Of a DNA stretch of 64,000 nt, positions 53,301 through 57,984 are shown in pieces (positions within the stretch are counted from its first letter, which is position 1; each line of letters begins with the position of its first letter). Position numbers and translations under genes: made by a program. This DNA comes from Acanthopleura granulata (taxonomy: Eukaryota > Mollusca > Polyplacophora > Chitonida > Chitonidae): positions 21,784,520 through 21,848,519 of the forward strand of contig JABBOT010000005.1 in the NCBI GenBank assembly GCA_016165875.1. The letters are read 5' to 3'. A model generated the notes under the pieces. That model searched no databases. It worked only from the letters and a program-made list of their open reading frames with translations, and was not told where the DNA came from.

Positions 53301-56193
53301 ACAATTCATAACTTTCCTTTGTGTGAGTAACATTCAGATCGGGTACTTACCTTTATTGCCCAAAGTAGCTCCCACCTTAGCTATTTAGTCGATTCATACC
53401 ATTGTATTAAAGTAAAAGACAGTTCATGACTGAGGTACTATTCATTAAAAAGATTATAAAATTCTCTCTTGAATGTTAAAATCTGCTTGAAATTCTATGA
53501 AATCGTTGCTGAGTTATCTTGGTTTGGAGTGTGGAGCATTGTGCTGCCGACTGGAGATCTGAAGTCGCCCCTACTTTTAAGCTTATGAGCTATTGACCAG
53601 TCAGAAAGCTAAGAGATATTAACTGTTATAAGCTGTACCTTAAATGTTCTGAGTTGTCTGTCAACGTAATATGTAATAAAATAGACACAGAACACTGTTT
53701 TAATGTTATATATTTTAATCATAACAAGTACTTGGGTGACCAACTCTTCAAAGTAGTTTCAGACCATTGTATTGTGGAGGGAGTAAGTTTCTTTATCAGG
53801 TTATAAATTGACACATATTCTGAAATTACAAACAAAACCCTAGCAGCTTACTACAGTGTCAGGTGACAAGAGTGTTAGGCGCTTGGAAAAATTACTTCAC
53901 AGTGTACACAGAATGGCTGCGTTTTATGCCAGTCGATGGAGCACGATCAAATGTCAGTTTCCGCTGTCGTAGTAGCTGCTAGAAAAATATTTTCTCGAAA
54001 TAAACATAATATTCTGCAACCTTTCCTGCAAACTTAACATAGAACATGCGCTGTCTTTCACTTTAACCATATGGGACGTAACTGGTAACGTGACTTGTAC
54101 CCACGCATTTCAAACCAACAGCTGTCAATCGAACTTGCACCCGAATCGTCATTGCGCGGAAAAAGATACCTCACAATTTTAGCACATTAAACACTTGTGG
54201 AGTAAAGACTAACTCAACTTTATGACACTATAGAGCCTGATGAAGTGCAGTGTGGGGCCGAATGGGCGGTGTGCCACCACAGCACAATGACTTAGTAGCC
54301 TCTCGCCGAGGCGTTCGTTGTAAGTCCAGCTAATGATGGCTCTCCGGTCGCACCAAAGAAGGCTATGCCTGCAACCTGCTGATGGTCGTTGGTTTCCCCT
54401 GGTCGTGGGTGTCTCCGAGCCCGATTTCCTCCCACCTACATGCTGGACGCCGTAAAACACCAGTGACCAAATGAATGGCAATATACATACACAACTGTTT
54501 GAATATGTTCAGGTGGAGTGCCCAGTTTGTGTGACAGAGCGACCTGACGATTATCCGCAGAGGTACTGCTCGGCACAACATGGTAAGCTGTATATATAGA
54601 CATATTCTGTTAAAGTTTTTTTCAAAAGTTTTTGCCCTTTATTTAAAAATACTTCAGCTCAAAATCAACAGTCCTAAACTTTACATCAATGATTTATTTG
54701 CTGGGACGAACCAGCTGTTGTGAAAGAATGATGTTGTTCTTCTTCTTCTTCTTGGAGTTGATGTTCTAATTGTTCTTCATCGCGGAGTTTGAAATATTTC
54801 ATATTTGCAATGCGCATGCGTCGCAGCCTGTTACACCATATTGTTTTCTTGTTTTCATTTCCTGATTACTGGAAAGAGTATTGTGACAATAATCCAAATT
54901 TCCCTGTTTTCAGCATACAAAACATACACAGGCAGAGATGGCACATTCCCGCTTAAACTCCAAGCAGATTTTAGGCCCAGAAGAGGAAAAGTTGGTGTGA
55001 ATGGATTTGCCCGGTTTTCTCTCAATGCAGCTTGCCAGTGTGAGGTGGTTAAACAGAAAGGTATGCCGAACACATACATATATCGGTTAAATGAGTTGAT
55101 CTCCCTGGTGCAGCTGTAATATGTCAGGAGATTTAATAGTTTGGTGTATACAATGAGCTTATACTTTTTACTGTACTTTCTCAACTTATCGTAAAGACAC
55201 TAGAGATTACCAAAATATGATTGCTCCATAATTCGCTGACACATGCACTTGGTTGGAAGAACCTGTGTATAGATTTATTTGACAGGAAGAAAAACAGTTA
55301 TGTATAGGTAAACATGGTAAAGATTAGTCCTCCATGTATAACGGACACGAATTAAAAATCTGCAGCGGGTTAAGTATTACCCACGTATTATAGTGAAAGA
55401 AAGCTCGAGAAGTGAAGTGCGGTTCATCAGATGGGAAACTGGGACAATGTTTATCATAATACTTTCATTGGTTTCTTTTGACTTCTTTAAATAGAGTTAA
55501 ATGCGTTTTATATTTGAATCCTATGCTACGTGGGCTTTAAGCTTGATATAGTCAATGTTTTGATCTTCAGGCGTCACGAGAATTTTCCTCACTCTAATCA
55601 GAGCGTATTTGACAGCTTGAATAGCTGTTATTAGCCACGAGTAAATATTGCATAAATCATGTTCACAAAAATTTCACTTGTGGGTGAATATCAATTTCAA
55701 AAGAGGATGACGTAATGCAAGCGAACAGTGACTGTATGGTTCAGAAGTGCCATTCTAGAAATTAAACATCTAAATGCATGTAATTCCATTTTAAATCGCC
55801 AGTACAAATATGAGTCAAAGTGTAATTTGTTTAACAGTCTATAAATAGCGTCTTCAATTGTGGGCTGTCTTTTCTTTTATGGGAAGAATGTAATGTGTGG
55901 GTACGAATGGCTGTAGCTAGAGCTTTGTTCAATATATTCGAGCTATATCACAGAAATCGTGCTGATTTTGTATCCATAATGATGCCTTATTTGTATGTGT
56001 TGCCCATGTGCCAACTGAGGGTTCTTGTGGTCATATTATCTGATTTCCGGTTTCAGGTCGAGCCATGATACTCGCCCCGAGCGACGCGTACAGCCAGGAA
56101 ATGTTGACGCTAAATGCCAGGGTAACAGTCGTCCCTATTACCAGCGCTCTCGAGAAAGAATCCAGACAACTCTCAGTGTCTTGTGCCAGCTGA
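17254..56193 (+). CDS. Thioester-containing protein of the A2M/CD109/complement C3 superfamily (38 coding exons, 1,940 aa)
   Basis: Joined from 38 exons (listed separately); every junction is GT..AG, all phases agree, and the total is 5,823 nt ending in TGA at 56191. Residues about 1-19 form a signal peptide; 20-985 are MG1-MG6 with hallmarks FIQTDKPIYKPGQT (exon 3), VLPKFEV (exon 7) and GVVDKSVLL (exon 15); RKKR at about 915-918 is a likely furin site; SYFPETWLWEL (exon 19) opens MG7. Thioester GCGEQ is at about 1252-1256, with catalytic His about 1367 in VVHKEMKGG, as in C3 and CD109-type proteins that acylate hydroxyl groups. The MG8/receptor-binding domain covers about 1620-1735 and an NTR/C345C-like domain about 1824-1940. 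Family role: secreted protein that binds covalently to microbes or proteases after proteolytic activation. Oddities: no six-cysteine anaphylatoxin domain, an insert of about 240 residues with 30-aa repeats in MG5, and three tandem arrays at splice sites. CD109-like core with a C3-like tail; exact orthology is not resolved. Confidence 0.93.
17310..20127 (+). other. TEP intron 1 (2.8 kb)
   Basis: Contains a SINE tail remnant at 18417-18450, tRNA-like B-box fragments near 18655 and 19185 on the minus strand, and the exon-2 acceptor array from 19620. Confidence 0.7.
19620..20160 (+). repeat. Tandem array of exon-2 acceptor copies (88-bp unit)
   Basis: The segment TTTCTGTTACAG|TGGTTACATCTTCAC recurs with the AG at 19700, 19788, 19876, (AA) 19964, 20056 and 20127; spacing is 88, 88, 88, 92 and 71. 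Only the last is the real exon 2 acceptor. The upstream units keep pyrimidine tracts and most keep AG, so they look like functional acceptors. Using them would change the frame. Confidence 0.9.
20128..20282 (+). CDS. TEP exon 2: start of MG1
   Basis: Acceptor CTGTTACAG| and donor CAAG|GTAAAT; enters phase 2, leaves phase 1. Encodes GYIFTAPQVLLAGSEEQAC and the following MG1 strands. The acceptor and first about 30 nt are the last unit of an upstream tandem array of look-alike acceptors (19620-20127). Confidence 0.9.
20310..20468 (-). mobile_element. SINE fragment, TEP intron 2
   Basis: Reverse orientation: ATTGGTGTTTTTACGCGGTA through the GGTGGGAGGAAACCGGGC block. It starts about 30 bp after the exon 2 donor. 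Confidence 0.85.
21116..21304 (+). CDS. TEP exon 3: MG1-MG2
   Basis: TTTCAG| to ACAG|GTGAGT, phase 1 to 1. Encodes the family signature FIQTDKPIYKPGQT and a possible N-glycosylation site NFT. Confidence 0.95.
21503..21790 (+). repeat. 74-bp tandem repeat in TEP intron 3
   Basis: About four units carry GATGCTTTTATACTGATAAA and CGGACATGTCGTTGAGAACA, with spacing of 65, 74 and 74 bp. No splice-site relation is seen. Confidence 0.9.
22602..22654 (+). CDS. TEP exon 4: MG2
   Basis: TTGCAG| to |GTAAGT, phase 1 to 0. Encodes VKFRILTIDDNLRSLLLP, the strand that follows KPGQT in this family. Only 53 nt. Confidence 0.9.
22735..23030 (+). mobile_element. Second SINE-like family, copy 1 (TEP intron 4)
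   Basis: B-box-like GAGTTCGATCCCGAAACTC near the start, then ACATCGATAATTTTTTCACT, GGATCCGGCCTGCTACAAGG and GACACCGTCGTAATATGACC. The same blocks recur in copy 2. Confidence 0.65.
23472..23544 (+). CDS. TEP exon 5: MG2
   Basis: GGCCAG| to GATG|GTAAAT, phase 0 to 1. Encodes VSEVVILNPNGIRLRQW. A decayed copy of the 3' part of this exon lies in the next intron (24030-24081). Confidence 0.9.
23575..24010 (+). mobile_element. Second SINE-like family, copy 2, interrupted
   Basis: The head part ACATCGGTAATTTTCATACA (to about 23655) and the tail part GGGTCCGGCCTTCTGCAAGG...GCGACGTTAAACCCGAATCA (23885-24000) are separated by the reverse SINE at 23655-23880. The host element therefore predates that insertion. 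Confidence 0.65.
23655..23880 (-). mobile_element. SINE copy nested in a second SINE, TEP intron 5
   Basis: TTTATTTATTTATTTG tail, then CTCAAGAATATTTCACTTAT through CATGAGCTGGACTTGAACTC. It interrupts a different element (23575-24010). Confidence 0.85.
24030..24081 (+). pseudogene. Decayed duplicate of TEP exon 5
   Basis: About 74% identical over about 50 nt to the 3' part of exon 5 plus its donor (GGAA-TAC...GATATCACCGGAGAAGATG|GTAAAT). The copy keeps a good donor, GTGAGT at 24080, but its frame contains TGA. It lies in intron 5, about 540 bp downstream of the original. Confidence 0.55.
24317..24430 (+). CDS. TEP exon 6: MG2
   Basis: GTTCAG| to TACG|GTAAGA, phase 1 to 1. Encodes LGEWKIEAVI and QTFTVEEY, the typical end of MG2. 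Confidence 0.93.
24663..24747 (+). CDS. TEP exon 7: MG3 start
   Basis: CGTGTAG| to CAGA|GTAAGT, phase 1 to 2. Completes EEY-VLPKFEVIIKPPPFLPA, a strong A2M/CD109 signature. Confidence 0.93.
24850..25100 (-). mobile_element. Degenerate SINE-like copy with long TTTA/GTTT tract, TEP intron 7
   Basis: A simple-repeat tract at 24858-24976 (TTTA then GTTT) is followed by CTCAAGAAATTTTTACGATT and GGTAGGAGGAAACGGGATTG, a decayed reverse SINE body. Confidence 0.55.
25673..25784 (+). CDS. TEP exon 8: MG3
   Basis: ATTACAG| to GAAG|GTAAGA, phase 2 to 0. Encodes YTYGKPVRGVMEVEICI, matching the GKPV-G motif of MG3. Confidence 0.93.
26128..26395 (+). mobile_element. SINE copy, TEP intron 8
   Basis: Nearly full length: CTCCGTGGCCAACGGGATC head through GTCGTATAAGTGAAATATTT, with mild divergence. 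Confidence 0.85.
27950..28067 (+). CDS. TEP exon 9: MG3
   Basis: ACATCAG| to ACGG|GTAAGA, phase 0 to 1. Encodes IDGCKMFTIDSKLVNLG and the sequon NAS. Confidence 0.9.
28155..28405 (+). mobile_element. SINE copy, 5' truncated, TEP intron 9
   Basis: Begins in the head (GAGCCTCTCACCAATGTGG) and ends CGGCGTAAAACACCAATGAA with an A/T-rich tail. Confidence 0.85.
29030..29142 (+). CDS. TEP exon 10: MG3-MG4
   Basis: TTTCCAG| to CAAG|GTAAAG, phase 1 to 0. Encodes LDFAKSSRYFKPGLPYKGK, the MG3/MG4 linker motif (F-KPG-PY-GK). Confidence 0.93.
29717..29893 (+). CDS. TEP exon 11: MG4
   Basis: TTTACAG| to CTT|GTAAGT, phase 0 to 0. Encodes VRARKPNGEAARDEPIKV and the rest of MG4. Confidence 0.92.
30630..30800 (+). 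mobile_element. SINE 3' fragment, TEP intron 11
   Basis: Starts at GTACGTGGGAAGGTC and keeps the 3' domain and AAAT tail. A 16-bp internal piece (CTACGGATGGTCG..) is duplicated. Confidence 0.85.
30842..31063 (+). CDS. TEP exon 12: MG4-MG5
   Basis: CAACAG| to CCAG|GTATAA, phase 0 to 0. Encodes the end of MG4 and start of MG5, including DLIVGVAYTTKPG. Confidence 0.92.
31199..31940 (+). CDS. TEP exon 13: MG5 with Pro-rich 30-aa repeat insert
   Basis: CTTACCAG| to AAAAAG|GTAAGC, phase 0 to 1. At 742 nt this is by far the largest exon. About 35 MG5 residues (VVSKGNIVTTG...) are followed by a Pro/acid-rich segment and five repeats whose core is GRTPVEEDFIQPEHYQPLGN. A segment of this kind is not standard for MG5. 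The repeats read in frame with both neighbours and without stops, so the exon is coding. Confidence 0.9.
31481..31909 (+). repeat. In-frame 90-bp coding repeat, 5 units (TEP exon 13)
   Basis: Units start at 31481, 31571, 31661, 31751 and 31844 (fourth 93 bp, fifth truncated to 66 bp), residues about 584-726. Each encodes Y-x-G-R-T-P-V-E-E-D-F-I-Q-P-E-H-Y-Q-P-L followed by a Pro/Gln spacer. The acidic core is more conserved than the spacer. Confidence 0.95.
32310..32760 (+). repeat. Dispersed repeat family A, copy 2 (TEP intron 13)
   Basis: The block GAGGCTGGATTTCACC...TTACTCTC occurs twice about 350 bp apart, indicating more than one tandem unit. GTGATGACAGCACAGCAG and TTACTCTCTGTGCTGTAGTC match copy 1. 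Confidence 0.7.
33016..33251 (+). CDS. TEP exon 14: MG5 end
   Basis: ATTTTAG| to ACCAG|GTTCGA, phase 1 to 0. The first half continues the acidic insert. HLQLTIPVTMAMSPEAQLL and VADAITFKVKRC then resume normal MG5. The donor (GTTCGA) is weak, but joining to VSFKF restores the family sequence. Confidence 0.88.
33701..33850 (+). CDS. TEP exon 15: MG6
   Basis: GTTACAG| to AAAG|GTATCC, phase 0 to 0. Encodes GIGVVDKSVLLANRDNQ, the conserved VDKSVLL strand of MG6. Confidence 0.94.
34214..34300 (+). repeat. 44-bp duplication in TEP intron 15
   Basis: Two adjacent copies of ATGGTAAATGGTTTTTTTAA followed by CGCCTATCATTAATATAAA. Confidence 0.85.
34376..34475 (+). CDS. TEP exon 16: MG6
   Basis: TCCGTAG| to GACG|GTATGA, phase 0 to 1. 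Encodes VFRQLSKYNIGKHFGSR and YCQENMIVRPD. Confidence 0.87.
34504..35429. mobile_element. Non-autonomous DNA transposon (MITE), TEP intron 16
   Basis: Terminal inverted repeats TAAGGACACTAGAGCCCCTCG (left) and its imperfect complement at 35409-35429, 18 of 21 matching. TA at both ends could be the target duplication of a Tc1/mariner-like element. About 925 bp with no coding capacity. A similar end, TAAAGACACTAGAG, occurs alone at 55192. Confidence 0.7.
35515..35625. mobile_element. Foldback element with GTTTCATGAAGC ends (TEP intron 16)
   Basis: CCAGTTTCATGAAGC at the left and GCTTCGTGAAACCGG at the right, with internal palindromic CACTTAGCTAAG motifs. Related in style to the GGGCCC elements. 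Confidence 0.65.
36277..36395 (+). CDS. TEP exon 17: processing-site linker
   Basis: TTGTAG| to CAGA|GTAAGT, phase 1 to 0. Encodes ELPPPQYGPPGLGPLRKKRE and SPYVDAIKAFR. RKKR is a candidate furin cleavage site in the position where C3 is cut into beta and alpha chains. The last about 45 nt and the donor are the first unit of the downstream tandem array. Confidence 0.9.
36350..37220 (+). repeat. Tandem array of exon-17 3' end / donor copies (11 units)
   Basis: The unit is TTATTACAG, then a mini-exon-like CCCTTATGTGGATGCCATCA stretch ending ..TTCCGA|GTAAGTGG, then a spacer ending TCGTCCAAACTCCC. It recurs about every 77-88 bp from the real exon 17 end through 37220. Units near 36676 and 36760 keep both AG and GTAAGT/GTACGT sites; those from 36930 on have drifted to a homogenised subtype. 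Confidence 0.9.
37396..37522 (+). CDS. TEP exon 18: end of MG6 region
   Basis: CGACCAG| to GGG|GTACGT, phase 0 to 1. With exon 17 it makes AFRIAGLATLTDLDLQTRPC, the family 'AG-hhhTD-h' segment. No anaphylatoxin cysteine pattern follows. Confidence 0.9.
37657..37925 (-). mobile_element. SINE copy, TEP intron 18
   Basis: (TTTA)n tail, reverse 3' domain and a nearly complete tRNA-like head up to GCTGAGCCATTGAGC. Confidence 0.85.
38470..38700 (+). mobile_element. SINE copy, TEP intron 18
   Basis: Diverged head (GCTACCGTGGCCGAGTTG), the body block CTGCCAGCAGCCTGCGGATG and the 3' domain. Opposite orientation to the copy about 550 bp upstream. Confidence 0.8.
38859..38991 (+). CDS. TEP exon 19: MG7 start
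   Basis: TTTCAG| to ATAGG|GTAGTG, phase 1 to 2. An acidic stretch (DAEDDFDLDG) precedes VRSYFPETWLWELMRIG, a diagnostic A2M/C3 motif. Confidence 0.95.
39420..39648 (+). CDS. TEP exon 20: MG7
   Basis: TTTTCAG| to TGAG|GTGAGT, phase 2 to 0. Encodes GIPHTIAEWVGGAVCLNP and AFNYLKDCLE, both characteristic of the A2M domain. Confidence 0.95.
40232..40378 (+). CDS. TEP exon 21: MG7-CUB
   Basis: TTTCCAG| to TGAT|GTAGGT, phase 0 to 0. Encodes IKISLKKSRRFDIPTGSLS and IIPKTLGKIRIAVD. Confidence 0.93.
40790..40891 (+). CDS. TEP exon 22: CUB
   Basis: ACTTGCAG| to TGAG|GTAAGT, phase 0 to 0. Encodes GARDRVKKYLLVE ('D-v-k-LLVepEG' motif) and the sequon NST. A 28-bp tandem repeat begins only a few bases after the donor. 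Confidence 0.93.
40897..41010 (+). repeat. Short tandem repeat next to exon 22 donor
   Basis: Four to five copies of GAGAATTTGGTTCATCATTG, about 28 bp each with length variation, start 6 bp after the exon 22 boundary. Confidence 0.85.
41437..41488 (+). CDS. TEP exon 23: CUB
   Basis: GATTTAG| to AGAG|GTCAGT, phase 0 to 1, 52 nt. Encodes AEGIPKEYTYSAMVCPR, which continues LLVE-AEGIPKE as in the family. Confidence 0.9.
41839..41931 (+). CDS. TEP exon 24: CUB
   Basis: CTTCCAG| to ATAG|GTTCGT, phase 1 to 1. Encodes KIKLTLPPNVVKGSARGQFS, the 'lPp-vV-GS' strand before the thioester domain. Confidence 0.92.
42195..42480 (+). repeat. About 85-bp tandem repeat in TEP intron 24
   Basis: Three diverged copies of GAAATTTTGCATACTAT...AAAACATGTTTTCCAAGC...TTTG sit at about 42213, 42297 and 42382, directly before the exon carrying the thioester. 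Confidence 0.7.
42538..42714 (+). CDS. TEP exon 25: thioester site
   Basis: ACGCAG| to AAAG|GTAAGT, phase 1 to 1. Encodes LIHLPTGCGEQNMLNFVPNI. The codons of GCGEQ are 42594-42608, and the Cys-Gln pair forms the intramolecular thioester. Confidence 0.97.
43086..43345 (+). mobile_element. Diverged SINE-like copy, TEP intron 25
   Basis: tRNA-like start (GCATGTAGCTCAGTGAACAA), then a body with CCGGTTTCTCTTGCC and ATTTATAAGTGAAAAATTAT, related to the main family at low identity. Confidence 0.55.
43419..43744 (+). CDS. TEP exon 26: thioester domain
   Basis: CCCATAG| to ACAG|GTAAGA, phase 1 to 0. Encodes YRHKDGSYSAFGEKD, SMWLTAFVVKSFAQA and GQVVHKEMKGG; the His aligns with the catalytic His of C3. 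Confidence 0.96.
44522..44681 (+). CDS. TEP exon 27: thioester domain
   Basis: TTTGCAG| to ACAG|GTAGGA, phase 0 to 1. Encodes an alpha-alpha helical segment, VALSAYALTLYDMKS. Confidence 0.93.
44846..45085 (-). mobile_element. SINE copy, TEP intron 27
   Basis: ATTTGATTGGTGTTTTTACG tail end, reverse domain, and head ending GCGCTATCGCGCTAACCAAC. Confidence 0.85.
45477..45700 (+). CDS. TEP exon 28: thioester domain
   Basis: CGTCCAG| to TCAG|GTGGGT, phase 1 to 0. Encodes LEVEMTAYALLAYI and VQWLTNQRNADGGFVSTQ, conserved TED helices. Confidence 0.95.
45745..46335 (+). repeat. Dispersed repeat family A, copy 3 (TEP intron 28)
   Basis: GTCTGTCTGTCTG tract and GCAATTTTACGAAAATCGTT, then the family blocks, and a second partial unit from 46230. 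The unit resumes at 46622 after the SINE inserted at 46336. Confidence 0.65.
46336..46606 (+). mobile_element. Full-length tRNA-derived SINE with target-site duplication
   Basis: The head has A box TGGCGCAGTCGG and a B-box-like GTTCAAGACC. The body includes CTGCCAGCAACCTGCGGATG, the 3' domain CCGCCGTCGTATAAGTGAAA and an AAAT tail. Flanked by ATAATTTTTTAGCA (46322-46335) and ATAATTTTTTTAGCA (46607-46621). The 3' domain resembles the one I recall for MetaSINEs; that name is from memory and unverified. Confidence 0.9.
46880..47420 (+). repeat. Exact 51-bp tandem array of exon-29 acceptor copies
   Basis: TTTGTTTCACAG|GACACTGTGGTTGC recurs with the acceptor G at 46992, 47043, 47094, 47145, 47196, 47247, 47298, 47349 and 47400, plus two more diverged units upstream. 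The last unit is the real exon 29. 51 bp is 17 codons, so long frames are open on both strands; these are shadows, not genes. The unit next to exon 29 has an in-frame TAG. Confidence 0.95.
47401..47613 (+). CDS. TEP exon 29: end of thioester domain / CUB
   Basis: TTTCACAG| to CCAG|GTGAGT, phase 0 to 0. Encodes DTVVALQALALYSSKAF, which continues STQ-DTvvaLqAL. The acceptor and the first nucleotides are the last unit of an exact 51-bp tandem array. Confidence 0.94.
48332..48459 (+). CDS. TEP exon 30: CUB-MG8
   Basis: CTTTAG| to CAAA|GTAAGT, phase 0 to 2. Encodes ANVRYNVPSESESSPPF and a Cys/Lys-rich strand. Confidence 0.9.
48653..48780. mobile_element. Foldback MITE with GGGCCC ends, copy 2 (TEP intron 30)
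   Basis: GGGCCCGCTTTTACAAACAG through TAGAGATACGTTGCCTGGTA to TTCGTAAAACGAG. About 80% similar to the copy at 60733; it ends 79 bp before exon 31. Confidence 0.75.
48859..48949 (+). CDS. TEP exon 31: MG8 (receptor-binding domain)
   Basis: ACTTAG| to TCCC|GTAAGT, phase 2 to 0. Encodes SSNMAIVEVKMVTGWVPIKE, a signature of the A2M receptor-binding domain. Confidence 0.94.
49207..49281 (+). CDS. TEP exon 32: MG8
   Basis: ATCTAG| to TGAG|GTATAT, phase 0 to 0. Encodes VKKFEIQDNLVNFYFDE. Confidence 0.92.
49540..49790 (+). mobile_element. Diverged SINE-like copy, TEP intron 32
   Basis: AGGTCAAATCCAG head remnant, CCGGTTTCCTCAGTCCATAA, CGCCGTCATTCGAGTGAAAA and an A-rich tail. Confidence 0.6.
49815..49917 (+). 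CDS. TEP exon 33: MG8 end
   Basis: TTTCAG| to ACAG|GTAAAT, phase 0 to 1. Encodes CFEFEVFQNVKLTAPKESHV and KVYDYYETG; vYDYY marks the end of MG8. Confidence 0.94.
50211..50438 (+). CDS. TEP exon 34: linker
   Basis: CTTTCAG| to TTAT|GTATGT, phase 1 to 1. Encodes a linker of about 75 residues with no recognised domain, rich in Pro/Gln/Arg near its end (IPQRRVQPVLPPY). GTATGT is the only donor that keeps the frame to exon 35. Confidence 0.8.
50925..51165 (-). mobile_element. Diverged SINE-like copy, TEP intron 34
   Basis: (TTTA)n, then ATTTGATTGGTTTTTGATGC and a poorly conserved body. Confidence 0.5.
51248..51294 (+). CDS. TEP exon 35: lysine-rich linker
   Basis: TTTTCAG| to AAAG|GTAAGT, phase 1 to 0, 47 nt. 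Encodes KKLKAAKEKEKQTEK, a charged linker before the C-terminal domain. Small, but with consensus splice sites. Confidence 0.75.
51805..52005 (+). CDS. Possible alternative last exon of the TEP gene with membrane anchor
   Basis: In intron 35, an acceptor TATGCAG| at 51804 opens a frame with the same phase (0) that exon 35 leaves. It reads 66 codons to a TAA at 52003-52005. The peptide starts Cys-rich (CIWSSCYKCNLCPSEC) and ends in a hydrophobic run, VINLLLLCIFALIVVLCY. This would replace the NTR domain by a membrane-anchored tail. An ATTAAA lies at 52397. There is no homology evidence, and an AT-rich ORF of this size can occur by chance. Confidence 0.3.
   Translation, partial: CIWSSCYKCNLCPSECILIHELYTCVHTGHGEERKPLIADKRVINLLLLCIFALIVVLCYNSLLTA
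54265..54475 (+). mobile_element. SINE copy, TEP intron 35, just before exon 36
   Basis: TGCCACCACAGCACAATGAC through CGTAAAACACCAGTGACC. The 3' domain is internally deleted. Confidence 0.75.
54513..54582 (+). CDS. TEP exon 36: NTR domain start
   Basis: GTTCAG| to CATG|GTAAGC, phase 0 to 1. Encodes VECPVCVTERPDDYPQRYC, the CxxC...C opening of an NTR/C345C-type domain. Confidence 0.85.
54914..55060 (+). CDS. TEP exon 37: NTR domain
   Basis: TTTTCAG| to AAAG|GTATGC, phase 1 to 1. Encodes AYKTYTGRDGTFPL and ACQCEVVKQKG; the CxC pair followed by a G-containing strand fits NTR. Confidence 0.87.
56057..56193 (+). CDS. TEP exon 38: NTR domain end and stop
   Basis: GTTTCAG| start, phase 1, TGA at 56191-56193. 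Encodes GRAMILAPSDAYSQEMLTL and ends ...VSCAS, with a final Cys that could pair within the NTR fold. Confidence 0.87.
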
Positions 56194-56565
56194 TTTCATT
56201 GGATTAGCTTGACTTCAGAACTTCGTACTACCATTAAAACCATCCGTCTATTCTGAGACATGAGCGAAACAGCGATATGTGTTTCACCAAATATGACTGA
56301 AATCAGAAATTTGCCAATGAATATTGTTGCTGAAAAGTATAGCTACTGTTGAAAAAGTAGACGCACGTGTGCAAGATTGATAGACCAGAAAATAATGTTC
56401 CATCGCCATTTTTTTAAACATATAGATTCAGTACTGTAGACATATATAATATATTGTTTATGAACGAACATATACAAAGTTTGAGATAATAGGCCATGTA
56501 TTCATTGAATGAACATATATAGTCGTAACAGATCATGTATGAATGGGGCTGGTTAATTATCTACG

Positions 56566-56571
56566 AATAAA
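56566..56571 (+). terminator. Candidate poly(A) signal, TEP gene (proximal)
   Basis: AATAAA about 370 nt after the stop codon. Confidence 0.45.
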
Positions 56572-56929
56572 TTTATTAAAACGTGTTCAAAATATGAAAA
56601 TACTGTCTCACTTGGGTTGCTGGATATGTCTGATGCGTTCGTGTAAATATTGTTGCATTCTGTTTGTTCTTCAACCCATGGTGTTTCTACATTGTGTTGT
56701 TCTCCATACTGTTTGCCGATGTCAGAATGCTATGTTCGTATTCATGCCACTTGTATCCGTACATGTGCTAAATATGCAAGTGCATATAAAAACGAAGAGA
56801 GATGTTTTTTCTGCATTACAGTGAACAGATGAAATCTATAGCTGAAATTATATAAAAAGACACCATTGTCTCGAGAAACTTTATAAGAAATGCCAATGTA
56901 CATGCAATCTTAATGATATATATACTGGT

Positions 56930-56935
56930 AATAAA
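56930..56935 (+). terminator. Candidate poly(A) signal, TEP gene (distal)
   Basis: AATAAA followed directly by a GT/T-rich stretch (GTCTTTGTCTG), a better downstream context than the proximal hexamer. Confidence 0.5.
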
Positions 56936-57984
56936 GTCTTTGTCTGACGAACACATGTATTCTATTCAGTGCATGTGACAGCCGTTCAACAGATAAGTGT
57001 ACATATTTGCAACGGTACTTTTTAAAGGGTAAAGACACCAAATAATATAACCTTAGCTATTTGGGGACAATGTTGGAAACAGACCTAAACGACTACAGAC
57101 ATTTTAGTGACGTGCATCGTTACTCAATAAGTGTACCTTTTAATCTGTCATTCTTCAGAGGCCATGCTAAATGCCATGACAGAAAAACCAGGAACTCGAT
57201 GTCACGTCTCTAATACCTCAAGGTACATGTAGAAATAGTGTTCGCATGACGTCAGTGAAAACAGCTGCATTTTCGAGTCGGAGAAATAAATCACCCCATG
57301 AAGATTAGTTAAAACTAATAACCTGGTGGCGTTTAGGATTTTCTCAATATGCACAATTTCGCTTACTTTAATCGCGATAAAACGGACGCAACATCACTGA
57401 AGACTCCTCGTATTATCTTACTGACTCATAAATGTTCAATGAGTTATTTGATTTCTCTTGTAAGTCACCGCGACAATGAAATGAGTCTGGTTATATGACT
57501 CACTTTTCTCAGAGTTGGGACAGCTCTCCTGGAAAACTCATATTTACAAGTCTGTTGACCCAAACTTTTCTCTGAGTGTATATGTGGCTCTATAGGACGG
57601 TGACAGCGCACATACGCTTTATGACAGTGACTGCATGAGTATATGCCCTTTGAAGGTACTGAACGTATTATTATTACATTTATTAGCAATGACTTAAAGC
57701 AAGCTATACTGGTAGTACTGTCAGTCACAGAGCATATCATGTATTTGTAGTGACTGATGCTTTGCTCCGTGACAGTGACTGAGCAGCAACTTGTAACAGT
57801 AAATGAGTATGTGCTTTGAAAGGAGCCTCATATTTACACACGACTCAAATGACTCGAGCGTTCAAATACTTTTTTCGAGACTCTCAAATATGGTGCACTA
57901 CAGGTACTACAGAAAACATGTAATTAGGCCGTATACTGCACTGCACTGACCAAACCGTGCACTGGTTTGTCACATTACACGAAA

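Larger units (their letters stand above)
51295..54512 (+). other. TEP intron 35 (3.2 kb)
   Basis: The largest intron. It holds the possible alternative last exon (51805-52005) and a GC-richer block at 52020-52280 with CTTCCGG and a Kozak-like GCCATGG at 52113 that reads only 13 codons. It also has CTTCTTGTT-rich simple sequence near 52530 and a SINE at 54265. The rest is unrecognised. Confidence 0.6.
29143..56056 (+). other. TEP introns with no recognised content
   Basis: Introns 10 (29143-29716), 14 (33252-33700), 19 (38992-39419), 20 (39649-40231), 21 (40379-40789), 23 (41489-41838), 29 (47614-48331), 36 (54583-54913) and 37 (55061-56056) show no coding or known repeat sequence. Intron 26 (43745-44521) has several GATATGGCTGAAATACTG-type repeat fragments. 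Confidence 0.6.
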
